DNA of 64,000 bases from Bradyrhizobium sp. ISRA430 (GCF_029909975.1 NZ_CP094516.1:7480501-7544500); one strand, 5' to 3'; counted from the first letter of the stretch, positions 54,149 through 63,592 are shown. Notes: a model not told the origin generated them from the letters alone. Numbers and translations: made by a program.

Positions 54149-55127
54149 TGGCTGCAGCCAATGGCTTCCGCCGAAAGGTCCAGTAGACGTAGACGGCGTT
54201 TCCCAACACGGCTGGCAGCATGCAGGCGATGCCACCGAGCAAGAGGAGCTGGCTACCGGGCGGTGCCGAAGCGTCCCAGATAGTTATCGAGAACGGCACA
54301 ATAAACGGCCAGACGATCAGCACAATGCCGACCAGAAATACGCCAATAAGCGCGCTTGCATAGAGGCGTGCACGACCAGGCGCGTTGCCGATCGCTCGCC
54401 AGCACAGGATCCACAGCGCACCGGCAACCACTCCGAGCCCGACAAACATTGGTCGGTGCTCAATCCATGCCTGGGCAGCAGGGCTCGCGCCCGTGACTAG
54501 CGCCGCAATGCATAGGCATGCCAGCAGCGCGAATATGCAAGATGCCCTGCGAAATGCGATCGCAGCTCTTTTTTGAAGGGAATCGTTAGTCCGCCAGTTG
54601 AGCCATGCCGCGCCTAGCATCGCATATCCCACGACTGTGGTAACAGCTGTCAGGAGTCCGAAACCTGAGAGAAACGAGAACGGCCCGCGGTCAGAAGCGG
54701 CGATATCCGCAGGGAGCCCATTTAAGGCCGATCCAACGATAAGACCTTGGCAGAATGCCGCGACGGTGGATCCGCAGCTGAATGCTGCATCCCAGATCTT
54801 TCGATAGCGAGTTGTCTGAAATCTAAACTCGAAGGATATGCCGCGAAAGCCGAGCGCTATCAGCATAATCAGGACCGGCAAATAGAGAGCCGGCAGCACA
54901 GTGCTGTATGCTATTGGGAACGCTGCGAGAAGGGTAACGCCAACTAGTATGAGCCATGTTTCATTCCCGTCCCAAATTGGCGCGATCGATTCCACCATCG
55001 CATCGCGTTGAGCTTCGTTGCGACTGGTGAGCAAGAGGATGCCGACGCCGAGATCGAACCCGTCGAGGAGGACGTACATCCCCAAAGCGAACACGATCAC
55101 GAGGGCTCCGAGCACCGGGAGAATCAT
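54138..55127 (-). CDS. cydB: Cytochrome bd-type ubiquinol oxidase subunit II
   Basis: A 329-residue membrane subunit with about eight or nine helices. Starts with the family pattern GMYVLLDGFDLGVGILLL, then NETWLILVGVTLLAAFPIAY. It pairs with subunit I to form a terminal oxidase that reduces O2 with ubiquinol and resists cyanide. Its start overlaps the cydA stop by four bases. Confidence 0.93.
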   Translation of the reverse strand: MILPVLGALVIVFALGMYVLLDGFDLGVGILLLTSRNEAQRDAMVESIAPIWDGNETWLILVGVTLLAAFPIAYSTVLPALYLPVLIMLIALGFRGISFEFRFQTTRYRKIWDAAFSCGSTVAAFCQGLIVGSALNGLPADIAASDRGPFSFLSGFGLLTAVTTVVGYAMLGAAWLNWRTNDSLQKRAAIAFRRASCIFALLACLCIAALVTGASPAAQAWIEHRPMFVGLGVVAGALWILCWRAIGNAPGRARLYASALIGVFLVGIVLIVWPFIVPFSITIWDASAPPGSQLLLLGGIACMLPAVLGNAVYVYWTFRRKPLAAANER

Positions 55128-56530
55128 TGCAATTGTCCTTCCTGCATCGCAGCCGGCGCCGGAAGAGGAGCCATGATCGCTCGCTTCGGCGAGCCGCCGC
55201 TATAGGGTGATGTACGGGGACCATCGATGGGCCCTCGGGCAATCAGCCGGAGCGTCAAGGTAAGGAAAGCAGCGGAAAAGATGGCGTACACCACGCCGAA
55301 GAGCAGTGTAGTGGTGAAGACCGAGGACGCAGCCACCGGCGACACCGCGTCTGCCGTGCGAAGCTGTCCGAAGATCACCCAAGGCTGGCGACCGATCTCT
55401 GCAGTATACCATCCGGCCACTGTCGCCACGAAGCCTGCGGGTGACATGACTATGATAAACTTGTGGAACCAGCGACTCGTAAACAGGCGATCCTGCCAGC
55501 GGAGCCAGATACTGATGCATGCGGCGCCGAACATCAGTAGCCCAAGCAGAAACATCGTCCGGAACGCATAAAAGACGGCCGCCATGGGCGGTTGATCGGC
55601 CGGCGAGGTCTCTTTCAGTCCAGGGACGGTCCCGTGCAGGCTTCGTGTGACGAAGAGGCTTCCGAGATAGGGGATGCCGATTTGAATGTGATTGGTCTGC
55701 GCCTTCTGGTCGGGAGCTACGAACACCAGGTACGCGGCACTCGGCGTTGAATCCCAATAGCCTTCCATGGCCTGGAATTTGGAGGGTTGCAGAGGGATCA
55801 TCCTTGCAGCCACTGTATCGCCCATGAAGAGCTGTGCGGCGATAAAAGTGCTGACCAACCCCATTCCGATCGAGAATGTACGTCGCGCAAAGTCGAGGTG
55901 TCGGCTCTTCATAAGATACCAGGCCCCCACACCGGCAACCAAGAACGATGCCGAGATGTAAGCCGCAAGCAGCATATGAGGCAGCCGGTAAAGGTAAGAT
56001 GGGTTGAATATGACTTGCAGCCAATCGGTCACGACGAAGCGTCCATCGTGGATTGCGACACCGGCAGGGGTCTGCATCCATGAGTTGGCGGCAAGGATCC
56101 ACGACGCCGAGATCGTCGTTCCGAGGGCGACTAGGAAGGTCGCGGCAAAGTGGAGCTTCGGACCGACGCGCCCCATGCCAAACAGCATGATGCCGAGAAA
56201 GCCCGCTTCCAGAAAAAAGGCGGAGAGAACTTCAAGACCGATCAGCGGTCCGATAACGGGCCCAGCCAATTTGGCGAAAGTTGCGAAGTTTGTTCCGAAC
56301 TCAAACGAAAGGACAATACCCGTCACCACCCCGACGCCGAACCCCATAGCGAAAATCACGAGCCAGAATCTGTATATCCTCAGATAAAGCTCATCACTTG
56401 TTCTCAGCCACAAGAACTCAATCACCGTAAGAAACATCGCGAGCCCGATCGACATGGTCGGGAATATGATGTGAAATGTTACGGTGAGGCCGAACTGGAT
56501 GCGTGACAGCAGTAGAGGGTCGGCTTCCAT
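55124..56530 (-). CDS. cydA: Cytochrome bd-type ubiquinol oxidase subunit I, cyanide-insensitive type
   Basis: A 468-residue haem-bearing subunit. Haem ligands are visible: His20 (b595/d site), His185 (RLPHML) and Met326 (FRTMFLLG) for b558. Conserved acids Glu100 and Glu108 of the proton path are present, and GRQPW is at 380-384. The quinol loop is short, as in CioA-type (cyanide-insensitive) oxidases. Upstream by 12 bases is a small membrane-protein gene; downstream are cydB, a membrane peptide and emrAB, all overlapping. Confidence 0.94.
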   Translation of the reverse strand: MEADPLLLSRIQFGLTVTFHIIFPTMSIGLAMFLTVIEFLWLRTSDELYLRIYRFWLVIFAMGFGVGVVTGIVLSFEFGTNFATFAKLAGPVIGPLIGLEVLSAFFLEAGFLGIMLFGMGRVGPKLHFAATFLVALGTTISASWILAANSWMQTPAGVAIHDGRFVVTDWLQVIFNPSYLYRLPHMLLAAYISASFLVAGVGAWYLMKSRHLDFARRTFSIGMGLVSTFIAAQLFMGDTVAARMIPLQPSKFQAMEGYWDSTPSAAYLVFVAPDQKAQTNHIQIGIPYLGSLFVTRSLHGTVPGLKETSPADQPPMAAVFYAFRTMFLLGLLMFGAACISIWLRWQDRLFTSRWFHKFIIVMSPAGFVATVAGWYTAEIGRQPWVIFGQLRTADAVSPVAASSVFTTTLLFGVVYAIFSAAFLTLTLRLIARGPIDGPRTSPYSGGSPKRAIMAPLPAPAAMQEGQLQ

Positions 56531-56542
56531 CTTTGACGCTCC

Positions 56543-56755
56543 TTAGTCGTGAAGTCCTTCGTTCCCCTTCGTTCTCTGCCACGCGAAGGTGCTGATACCA
56601 ATGAAAACGAGGACGCCGATAATGCCGGGTACTGCCCCGAGCAAGTTGAGGCATATTCCGGCCCACGCCACGACGACGATTGGCAGAAGGATAGAAGGCC
56701 ACAGTGGCGTCGTGGAGCCTTCGTCACCGCTCGTCGAACTGCCATCCATTCGCAT
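56543..56755 (-). CDS. Small two-helix membrane protein heading the cyd operon
   Basis: A 70-residue protein from ATG 56755 (GGGAG just upstream). A hydrophilic start (MRMDGSSTSGDEG) precedes two hydrophobic helices (WPSILLPIVVVAWAGICLNL; GAVPGIIGVLVFIGISTFAW) and a charged end. It lies 12 bases upstream of cydA in the same direction, so it is probably part of the operon. Not recognised; possibly an assembly or accessory subunit. Confidence 0.6.
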   Translation of the reverse strand: MRMDGSSTSGDEGSTTPLWPSILLPIVVVAWAGICLNLLGAVPGIIGVLVFIGISTFAWQRTKGNEGLHD

Positions 56756-56989
56756 ACACTCCCAATTCAGATTAAGAGTCCCTCGATACTTCCAGTTGCA
56801 TTCCGATGATCCGCGCTGATCTTGCGACGGTGTCTCCTTGGAATGGTTGGAGAATATCATGGGGGGAGAATATCGATGCGGAGGAAGCAAAAAGGCAGTC
56901 GCGAGTCAGGCGAACTCCGTGTTCGTTAGGTGGAAACAGTCGACCTAGGACGCTTGAATGTAGTTCGCATAGATGCGGCTTTACCGAAA

Positions 56990-57195
56990 CGACGGCTGCC
57001 ATGCCATCGTCAACTGTAGGCGATGTGCGTCGCGCCGCAGTCGTCGCATTGCTCGACGTGGCCACCGAGCACGGTTGTCCGACACGGGGTGATGGCGCCC
57101 ACCACGCGCCGTCGACGCGGCCGAGGTGATCGGCATGCGCGTGTCCAAAGGCTCGCGGGGGCGGCGGAATACGTCCGCCACCCCCATAAGCGCTC
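56990..57195 (-). pseudogene. IS91-family transposase remnant (zinc-binding N-terminus)
   Basis: Minus-strand frames give HAHADHLGRVDG, then after a shift AITPCRTTVLGGHVEQCDDC and GATHIAY, ending in a stop where the family continues NSCRNRHCPKC. This is the start of the zinc-binding domain of IS91-type transposases. Only about 60 codons remain, with a frameshift. Confidence 0.65.
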
Positions 57196-57773
57196 ACAAA
57201 GTCTCTGGCGCGAATGGCAGGAAGTCCCCTAGCGTTGGGGCCTTAAATCAGACCTGATGCATAGTGTTCGCGACGCAGGCCTCTGGTCCCTCCTCGGAGG
57301 TATCGTATCGAAAGCAGCATCCTCGGCTTCGGGATTAAGCTTGTGAATCAGCCTGCACGAGGCGTCACAGTGATTCCAGCGCTTTAATGGTCTCAACCTA
57401 CAACAAACGGTCGCCAGTCAGGCACTGCGTGTACATCTGTGAAGGACGTTAAGCGTCTGGCCGCCACCGTGGCTGGCAACGAACGGAACCTCTGATCGCC
57501 AGCCTCTGGAGCGGGGCCGATCGGCGCCTGGGCTGCCAGCCAACCCCGACGGAGGCAACGCCCCGCCCTGCGTTGGTGCCAGCGCGACGTCTTTCGGTCG
57601 CGTGCGGAGCTGCAATCGGAGGGACCATTTTTCGGGCATTCCGCGCCAGATCGACTTGCAGGGAAGATGCATACGCCGATCACCGGCTCTTGAGTCGAGC
57701 ATCGCTCGCGGCATAAGCTCCCGGCCGAAGTGGTTGTAGCCGAAGCTGGTTTCCAGATAGGGTTAGAACGCTG
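57196..57773. other. Unassigned stretch before the first PAS/LuxR gene
   Basis: Open frames exist on the minus strand (57714-57418, 57980-57393) but carry no recognised family. Confidence 0.35.
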
Positions 57774-58922
57774 GTGGCATCCGGAGACGAAGACAAGAGA
57801 TTCAAGCTCCTCGCCGAAAACAATCTTGACATGATCTGCCGGGTCGGTCCCGATTTGATCATGCAGTATGCCTCCCTGTCTTGCGAACGGATCCTGGGCT
57901 GGACCCAGGGTGAAATGTGCGGCAAAGGCCCGGACACATTCGTATTGGCTGAAGATCTCCCTATCGTCGCCGCCGCGCACGAAAAACTTATGATGGAAGG
58001 CTTCGATCGGTCGCCAACCACCATCCGCATGAGGAAGAAAGACGGCGGCTTCGCATGGATAGAGGTGAATGCCCGCCTAATGCGCGACACCGAAACGGGA
58101 GAGCCGGCGGATATCGTGCTGACCATGCGGGATGTCACGGCGCGCAAGCTCCGCGAAGAGGCATTGGAGGCGCAGCTTGCCGGCTACGCTGCAGGTCAAT
58201 CCGGAGGGCGGAGCGAACAGGATTGGATCAATGCCCTGCGCGAAAGCGAAGAGCGCTTTTCCAAGGCGTTCCGATTGGCGCGGACGCCGATGGCGATCCT
58301 TACGCTCGATGGGCTTCGTATCCTTGATGTCAACGACGCCTTCATGACGGTGCGTGGCCATGCCACCGAAACAGCCGTGGGCCGTACGATCCGGGAACTT
58401 AACCTGATAGTTGGTCCTGGGCGTGTGGAAGCGGAAAAGATGCTGCGCCAAACTCGCGCGATACAAGATGTTGAGCTTCGGATCGCCCTCAAGGCCGGCG
58501 ACCCGATGGACTGCTTGGTGTCAACCGAGGAAATGAGTTTCGACGGGCGGCCCTGCATCCTGATGGTCCTGCAGGATGTTACGGAGCAAAGGCGATCCGA
58601 GACGGATCTGGTGGCGGCCATTGAGGCGGTTGTGCGCGATGCCCAGTTTGGCCGCAACGTCGTCGAGAAGCTGGCGCAAATTCGTCGCTCTGATGAAGCG
58701 ACTGCTGCTCCGGCCCAAATCGGCGATCTAACTAGACGGGAACTGGAGATCCTTGGGCGAATATCGCAAGGCCAGAGCGACGAGAAGATTGCACATGCTT
58801 TGGCGGTGTCTCGCAATACGGTCCGCAACCATGTGGCATCCATCTATGGTAAGATTGGCGTCCACCGGCGAAGCGAGGCGGTCGTCTGGGGCCGCGAACG
58901 TGGTCTGACCGGACGACCTTGA
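57774..58922 (+). CDS. PAS-PAS-LuxR transcriptional regulator (paralogue 1)
   Basis: A 382-residue protein: PAS domain (about 8-120; CRVGPDLIMQYASLSCERIL, WIEVNARLMRD), second PAS (about 150-275; FRLARTPMAILTLDGLRILD), and a LuxR-type HTH at about 318-382 (LTRRELEILGRISQGQSDEK; SRNTVRNHVASIYGKIGVHR). GTG 57774 is the first start in the open frame, with no clear ribosome site. The C-terminal half is strongly similar to the protein at 59673, sharing DLVAAIEAV, EKLAQIRRS and VHRRSEAV-W. No receiver domain is present, so it may sense a ligand or redox state directly. Confidence 0.85.
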   Translation: MASGDEDKRFKLLAENNLDMICRVGPDLIMQYASLSCERILGWTQGEMCGKGPDTFVLAEDLPIVAAAHEKLMMEGFDRSPTTIRMRKKDGGFAWIEVNARLMRDTETGEPADIVLTMRDVTARKLREEALEAQLAGYAAGQSGGRSEQDWINALRESEERFSKAFRLARTPMAILTLDGLRILDVNDAFMTVRGHATETAVGRTIRELNLIVGPGRVEAEKMLRQTRAIQDVELRIALKAGDPMDCLVSTEEMSFDGRPCILMVLQDVTEQRRSETDLVAAIEAVVRDAQFGRNVVEKLAQIRRSDEATAAPAQIGDLTRRELEILGRISQGQSDEKIAHALAVSRNTVRNHVASIYGKIGVHRRSEAVVWGRERGLTGRP

Positions 58923-59049
58923 GATCTGCATTACCAGGCTTGGCGACGACCGGCTGCATCGGGGTCTTTCCGAAGCACCACTAACTACTAAGCGCTTCTG
59001 ACCATTCTCAAGGTCACGATCAAGATTACACTCCGATCGTGATGGCTCG

Positions 59050-59560
59050 CTGGTCTACTCGGCCACGGGGAAGGCCGACTAATCTCCTCGACCGTCCCCC
59101 CTGGCGGGCCAGCTTGATCCCTTTCACCGACGAGACCTGGGACCAAAACCAGCAAGGCCCCACTTGCGCGGATGGGGCCGAAGGGCGAGAGCGCGGGGTT
59201 TTGCCCCGCACGGCCACTGGTGAACGCTGACTTTCTCGGCGCTCTGCTCCGCGATAGCCTCACGGCCCCTTGCGTTTTCGATGGGCTGATCGACGGCGAG
59301 TGCTTCCGAGCTTATGTGGAATAGCAGCTCGTTCCAGTTTTCAGGCCCGGCGACATCGTGATCATGGACAAGGGCGGCGGCGGCACTGGTAGGCCTTACT
59401 CACCAGACCTCCATCCGATCGAGCGGGCCTTCGCCAAGATCAAGCACTGGATGCGCATCGCCCAAAGGCAAACTCTCGAAGACACTTGGCGTCACATCGG
59501 TGACTCTTGTCCCAACTATCAGCCCCGCCAATGTAGCAACTATCTCGCCAACGCCAGGTT
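59050..59560 (+). pseudogene. IS630-family transposase remnant
   Basis: Successive fragments follow an IS630 DDE transposase: FAPHGHW, stop, LTFLGALLRDSLTAPCVFDG, LIDGECFRAYVE, stop, QLVPVFRPGDIVIMD, then PYSPDLHPIERAFAKIKHWM. Between VIMD and PYSPDL the usual LGSHKGKAVRRAIRAAGA segment is deleted. Internal stops plus the deletion make it dead. Its last frame runs openly into the next gene, which can mislead start calling. Confidence 0.82.
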
Positions 59561-59672
59561 ACTCCCGTCATATCGTCAAACGCTCTGGTACATCGCGATC
59601 ATCATCCGAGGGGCCGGCCTTAGCGGACTGATCGAGGATATCTATAAAACGACAACGCATGGGTCCTTAAGG

Positions 59673-60953
59673 ATGACCGACAAAGATCGGAATGAACTCG
59701 AGAGCCCTGCCGCCGACTTGGGCAGTACCATGCCAACGGAATCCATTAGTATTCCAGACGAGACACTGAAGAAGTGGCAGACGATCGCCGACACCATGGC
59801 CGAGATCGTCGGTGTTCCGGCCGGCCTTATCATGCGCGTTGTCGCGGACGACATCACTGTGCTGGTGTCCAGCCGCACGCCCGGCAATCCTTATCGCGTC
59901 GGTGACGCCGAACACTTTCTCGGTTCGGGTCTTTTCTGCGAGACGGTCATTACCCAAAGGTCGCACCTCGCCGTGCGCGATGCGCTGGCGGACCCCCGAT
60001 GGCGAAACAATCCGGACACTCAATCGGGAATGTTGTCCTATCTCGGGTTTCCCATTCTCTGGCCAAACAACGAACCATTCGGAACGATCTGTGTTCTGGA
60101 TAGCCAGGAAAACAACTATTCGGACGCTTATCGGCGACTGGTCGAACAACTCCGCGATCTCGTTCAGCTCCACTTGGCTCAGGTCTACGCGGACGTCGCG
60201 CGCCATCGGCGCAATCAGGAGGCGCTTCGGTTGAGCGAGGAGCGCTTCGCCACGGCCTTCCGTCTCGCGCCGGTGCCGATGGCGATCGCCGCGCTCGAAG
60301 GCTTTCTGCTTCTAGCCGTCAATGACGCCTTCTTGGCCGCCACTGGTTACGACGCCGACGAGGCAATCGGACGCGACGCAACGCAACTCTGGCTGTTCAA
60401 CAGCTCGTCTGAACGCAACCAAATAACACAGAAGCTCGAAGGATCAGTCCTGGTTCGCAATTTGGAGATGCAGCTTCGAGCCAAAGACGGCCGACTGATC
60501 GACTGTCTCACCACCGCCGACACAATTACCCTCAACGGTCAGCGCTGCGTGCTATCCGTCTTTCAGGATATCACAGAGCGTAAGCGCACGGAAACCGACC
60601 TTATCGCCGCCATCGAGGCGGTCATGCGCGACACGTCCTGGTTCAACACCAGCGTGATGGAGAAGCTGGCGCAAATTCGGCGGTCTCCCGACGTCGCGGC
60701 TCGGCGGGCGGTCCTCTCGGAGCTAACGCCGCGAGAATTGGAGGTGTTGGGTCTTCTTTCTGAAGGCAAGGCCAACGAGACAATCAGCAAAATCTTGGGT
60801 TTGTCACGCAACACGGTGCGCAATCACTTGGCGACCATCTACGACAAGCTGGACGTACACCGCCGAAGCGAAGCGATCATTTGGGCACGCGAGCGCGGTG
60901 TTCTTCGCTATTCACCGCCGAAAAAACGCGGCAAACCGCGCCGGTCCCGCTGA
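59673..60953 (+). CDS. GAF-PAS-LuxR transcriptional regulator (paralogue 2)
   Basis: A 426-residue protein from ATG 59673: GAF domain (about 25-180; WQTIADTMAEIVGVPAGLIM, YLGFPILWPNNEPFGTICVL), PAS domain (about 190-305; FRLAPVPMAIAALEGFLLLA), and a LuxR HTH (about 350-415; LTPRELEVLGLLSEGKANET). The open frame extends upstream to 59358, but those codons belong to the IS630 remnant. The C-terminal half is paralogous to the protein at 57774. AAGG immediately precedes ATG, so the start is only moderately sure. Possible sensing through GAF of a small aromatic or redox signal. Confidence 0.85.
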   Translation: MTDKDRNELESPAADLGSTMPTESISIPDETLKKWQTIADTMAEIVGVPAGLIMRVVADDITVLVSSRTPGNPYRVGDAEHFLGSGLFCETVITQRSHLAVRDALADPRWRNNPDTQSGMLSYLGFPILWPNNEPFGTICVLDSQENNYSDAYRRLVEQLRDLVQLHLAQVYADVARHRRNQEALRLSEERFATAFRLAPVPMAIAALEGFLLLAVNDAFLAATGYDADEAIGRDATQLWLFNSSSERNQITQKLEGSVLVRNLEMQLRAKDGRLIDCLTTADTITLNGQRCVLSVFQDITERKRTETDLIAAIEAVMRDTSWFNTSVMEKLAQIRRSPDVAARRAVLSELTPRELEVLGLLSEGKANETISKILGLSRNTVRNHLATIYDKLDVHRRSEAIIWARERGVLRYSPPKKRGKPRRSR

Positions 60954-61115
60954 TCCCTTTCAGAAATACTAGTCGAGTTAGTACGGGCGATACTATCAGG
61001 CGCCCACGTGGACGCTGTATTGACCATTCGATAGGCTAGGCAGACCTCTCCTCTTCGTGGAATTCGTCCCATGCCTGTTGAACTGGTTCGCGACACCCTC
61101 AGGAGATCATCTCTC

Positions 61116-62192
61116 ATGGTAGACCCGTTGAAGGTTTCTTCCCCGACCAAGTTGCGCCGCAGGCGCGACGCAGAACATTACGTCTCGATTATCGAATCTT
61201 GCGAAGACGCGATCATATCAACGGATCTTGAGGGCACGCTCGAAAGCTGGAACCCAGGAGCCGAGAAGCTCTTCGGCTATCGGCCGCACGAGGTCGTCGG
61301 CAGGTCGGTGACCTTGCTCATTCCGGCTGATCGGGAAGGCGAAGAGGATGTCATTCTCGATCGAATTCGGCGCGGCGAGCGCGTCGATCACTACGAGACC
61401 GTCCGTCAGCGCAAGGATGGTAGTCAGGTCCATGTCGCGCTCACGATTTCTCCGATCCGGGATGCCTCGGGAAGGATTGTGGGCGCTTCAAAGGTCGCTC
61501 GCGACATCACCGAGCGACGGCAGGCCCAATTGCAGCAATCTCTGCTGCTACGAGAGATGGATCACCGGATCAAGAACCTGTTCACAATTGCCGGCAGCCT
61601 TGTTACGCTCAGCGCGCATAGGGCGTCGACGCCGAGCGACCTCGCTGCTGCCGTCGGGAAGCGATTGGCCGCCTTAGCGCAAGCTCACGCCCTCACACTG
61701 TCGAATGATCATGCCGGTGGCGGCCACACGACACTCCATGTTCTTATCAACACAATTTTGTCGCCGTTCGATCGGGAGGACAAGGCTGAGCCATCCCGTT
61801 TCAGCGTCACTGGCGTGGACCTCTCTCTGAACAGCTCCGTCCTGACCAGCTTTGCTCTTATTCTGCACGAACTCGCCACGAATTCCGCAAAATACGGTGC
61901 GCTGGTGCGGCCGACGGGGCGCGTAGACGTTTCCTGTTACGGACAGAAAGGCCGATTCGTGCTGACCTGGGAGGAGCACGGTGGACCGATCGCCGAGCCG
62001 CCGCGTTGCGGGCAGGGATTCGGTAGCTATCTGTTGCAAGCTACGAGCCGTCAGCTCGACGGTCACATTGAACGCGAGTGGCGTCCGGATGGCGTTGCGA
62101 TTCGTCTCTCCGTGCCTTGTGCGCTCCTTCGCACCAATAAAGAGCAACGCCCATCGCGATCAGATCGAGCCGCGCTCCTCGAAGCCCGATGA
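61116..62192 (+). CDS. PAS-domain histidine kinase, HWE/HisKA_2 type
   Basis: A 358-residue kinase: PAS-PAC domain (about 18-130; ISTDLEGTLESWNPGAEKLF, VALTISPIRDASGRIVG), then a phosphoacceptor box LLREMDHRIKNLFTIAGSLV with His150, then an HATPase with FALILHELATNSAKYGAL and GQGFGSYLLQATSRQLDGHI. No membrane segment is seen, so it is probably cytoplasmic. ATG 61116 follows AGGAGA at nine bases; ATG 61071 is an in-frame alternative adding 15 residues. No response regulator is encoded next to it. It may pair with the general stress-response system, as many such kinases do, but that is inference. Confidence 0.88.
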   Translation: MVDPLKVSSPTKLRRRRDAEHYVSIIESCEDAIISTDLEGTLESWNPGAEKLFGYRPHEVVGRSVTLLIPADREGEEDVILDRIRRGERVDHYETVRQRKDGSQVHVALTISPIRDASGRIVGASKVARDITERRQAQLQQSLLLREMDHRIKNLFTIAGSLVTLSAHRASTPSDLAAAVGKRLAALAQAHALTLSNDHAGGGHTTLHVLINTILSPFDREDKAEPSRFSVTGVDLSLNSSVLTSFALILHELATNSAKYGALVRPTGRVDVSCYGQKGRFVLTWEEHGGPIAEPPRCGQGFGSYLLQATSRQLDGHIEREWRPDGVAIRLSVPCALLRTNKEQRPSRSDRAALLEAR

Positions 62193-62489
62193 CGATTGCC
62201 ATCGTGGGGTGAACTGATCACGCTGATCTTGTTTCACCGAGCGAGCATGCCGAACGACGCGAGAGGCATCAGAAATGCGGACAACCAGGTCGGCAAGCCT
62301 GCCGGGCCGAAAAGCAGCATCTTCACTGAATGAGCTCCACTGCTGAATTTTGTGAGGTCTTCCGCAAAGCCAGGAAGTGAACCACTCCACCGACCGGACC
62401 AGCGAAGCGATGGGAGTCTGGAGCCAATTGCAGCTTCAGGGAAACAGCCGCCAACCTTCGAGTGAACCAAACCAGAATGAGGGTCGCCC
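62193..62489. other. Intergenic region
   Basis: No gene recognised. Confidence 0.4.
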
Positions 62490-62687
62490 ATGCCGATTGA
62501 GCGTATGTACTCGCCGAAGTATTGGCGGATGCGAGCCGAGGAGTTTCGGACCAAAGCCGGCAATGCGGAGCATAGTCAAACGAAGGAAAGCCTGCTGAAG
62601 GTGGCGCAGAATTATGAAGAGTTGGCAAGACGCGCCGAAAAGATCCACACCGTTCGAGACGAAGTTACGGTGCGTACTCGCGCTTAG
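62490..62687 (+). CDS. Small conserved rhizobial protein, 65 aa
   Basis: A helical protein with the pattern YSPKYWRMRAEEFRTKAGNA, then SLLKVAQNYEELARRAEKI, common as a hypothetical protein in Bradyrhizobium (general form YWRxRAEExR...MLxIAxxYExLAxRAE). ATG 62490 follows GAGGGTCG. Function unknown. It converges with a minus-strand fragment of an ABC binding-protein gene, overlapping it by four bases. Confidence 0.75.
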   Translation: MPIERMYSPKYWRMRAEEFRTKAGNAEHSQTKESLLKVAQNYEELARRAEKIHTVRDEVTVRTRA

Positions 62688-62959
62688 TTTGTGCGCTCCA
62701 GGCGGTCCGCACGGGGTTTAATTGCCCGCTTCATCCATGTTCCCGGCCACGGCTTGTTCTGTTCTGCCGCCAGAAAAAACAGGAAGTCTCTCAATTGCGC
62801 TTCGTCCGGAGCGGTCACGCCGCTCATCGAGTGAAGAATCCCGATGCGGATCGGTTCATCTGCCGACGCCGCGCGAACGCCGAGCGTCAAAAAATGCCAG
62901 CAGCAATGCAAGAGATGCACCGAGCATCCCGTGAAGCTCTCATCATTGAATCGCTCCAT
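62684..62959 (-). pseudogene. 5' fragment of an ABC substrate-binding protein (urea/amide type)
   Basis: Minus-strand frame with a signal-like start, then ADEPIRIGILHSMSGVTAP, which closely follows the mature start of UrtA/FmdD-type binding proteins (ADEPIKIGILHSLSGTMA). After TAPDEAQLRD the reading no longer resembles the family, and it stops at 62684, leaving 91 of about 400 residues. A truncated gene. Confidence 0.65.
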
Positions 62960-63171
62960 ATCCAGCGTCCATCGAAGCGGCTTTGATTGACCAAAGGTGC
63001 ATTGCTGGAGCCTAGCCTACCAAGCGCAATCCGCACGCGCCAAGCGAAAGCGTTTTGCTACCGTAGGCTCTACTCGCGTTCGGGCGTGTCAACTAGGAGA
63101 GCTCCTAGCTCGCGATCATCTTGTCGTGGCCCACTATTTCCCGCCGGGAGCAGGGGTGGGGAGGGGAAGCC

Positions 63172-63585
63172 ATGGCGAATACGCGTCCGAAGAGGAAGCC
63201 GCGAAAGCCGAAGAGCGTAGCGGCGGGCGACGTTTTTGCAGGGACGACGTCCCGCACCATCAGCCGGGATGAAATCTATCACCGCCTTGAGTGGTACTTC
63301 GACAAGAGCCACGACCCGCACGGCCCTCACACTATTCCTTCCGCAACGCCGATAAGCGCCCTTCTGCACAACCTCGGCCTGGAAGATCTTTACGTCAATC
63401 TCTGTAAAGCTTCACAGATGTATGTGCCTGCGTGGAATAGCCAGCTTTTCCACGGGGTGGCGATTCCTTGGATATCCAAGGCCGGCATTGCCATCGGGAT
63501 TAAGGACGTGAAAACGATGGGCGATCTGATCAACAGCTTCGTCCTGTCCTACAAGCACGCTGGTTGGCAGGTGACGGAGGGCTAG
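63172..63585 (+). CDS. Hypothetical protein, 137 aa
   Basis: From ATG 63172 behind a strong GGGGAGGGGAAG site. A basic start (MANTRPKRKPRKPKS) is followed by RDEIYHRLEWYFDKSHDPHG, SALLHNLGLEDLYVNLCKAS and IGIKDVKTMGDLINSFVLSY. The composition looks like a real soluble globular protein. The last part resembles an acyl-carrier-like or helix-rich segment only superficially. Family not recognised. The next gene starts seven bases after its stop. Confidence 0.65.
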   Translation: MANTRPKRKPRKPKSVAAGDVFAGTTSRTISRDEIYHRLEWYFDKSHDPHGPHTIPSATPISALLHNLGLEDLYVNLCKASQMYVPAWNSQLFHGVAIPWISKAGIAIGIKDVKTMGDLINSFVLSYKHAGWQVTEG

Positions 63586-63592
63586 GGTCAAC

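Noticed and set aside
56756..56900. An FNR/FixK box (TTGAT-N4-ATCAA) upstream of the cyd operon
   Set aside because: I looked for the motif because bd oxidases are often oxygen-regulated, but no acceptable match is present.
59358..60953. A fusion of a transposase end with a GAF-PAS-LuxR protein
   Set aside because: The N-terminal 105 codons are the tail of a deleted IS630 gene. A start at 59673 gives a complete regulator, so the fusion is accidental read-through.
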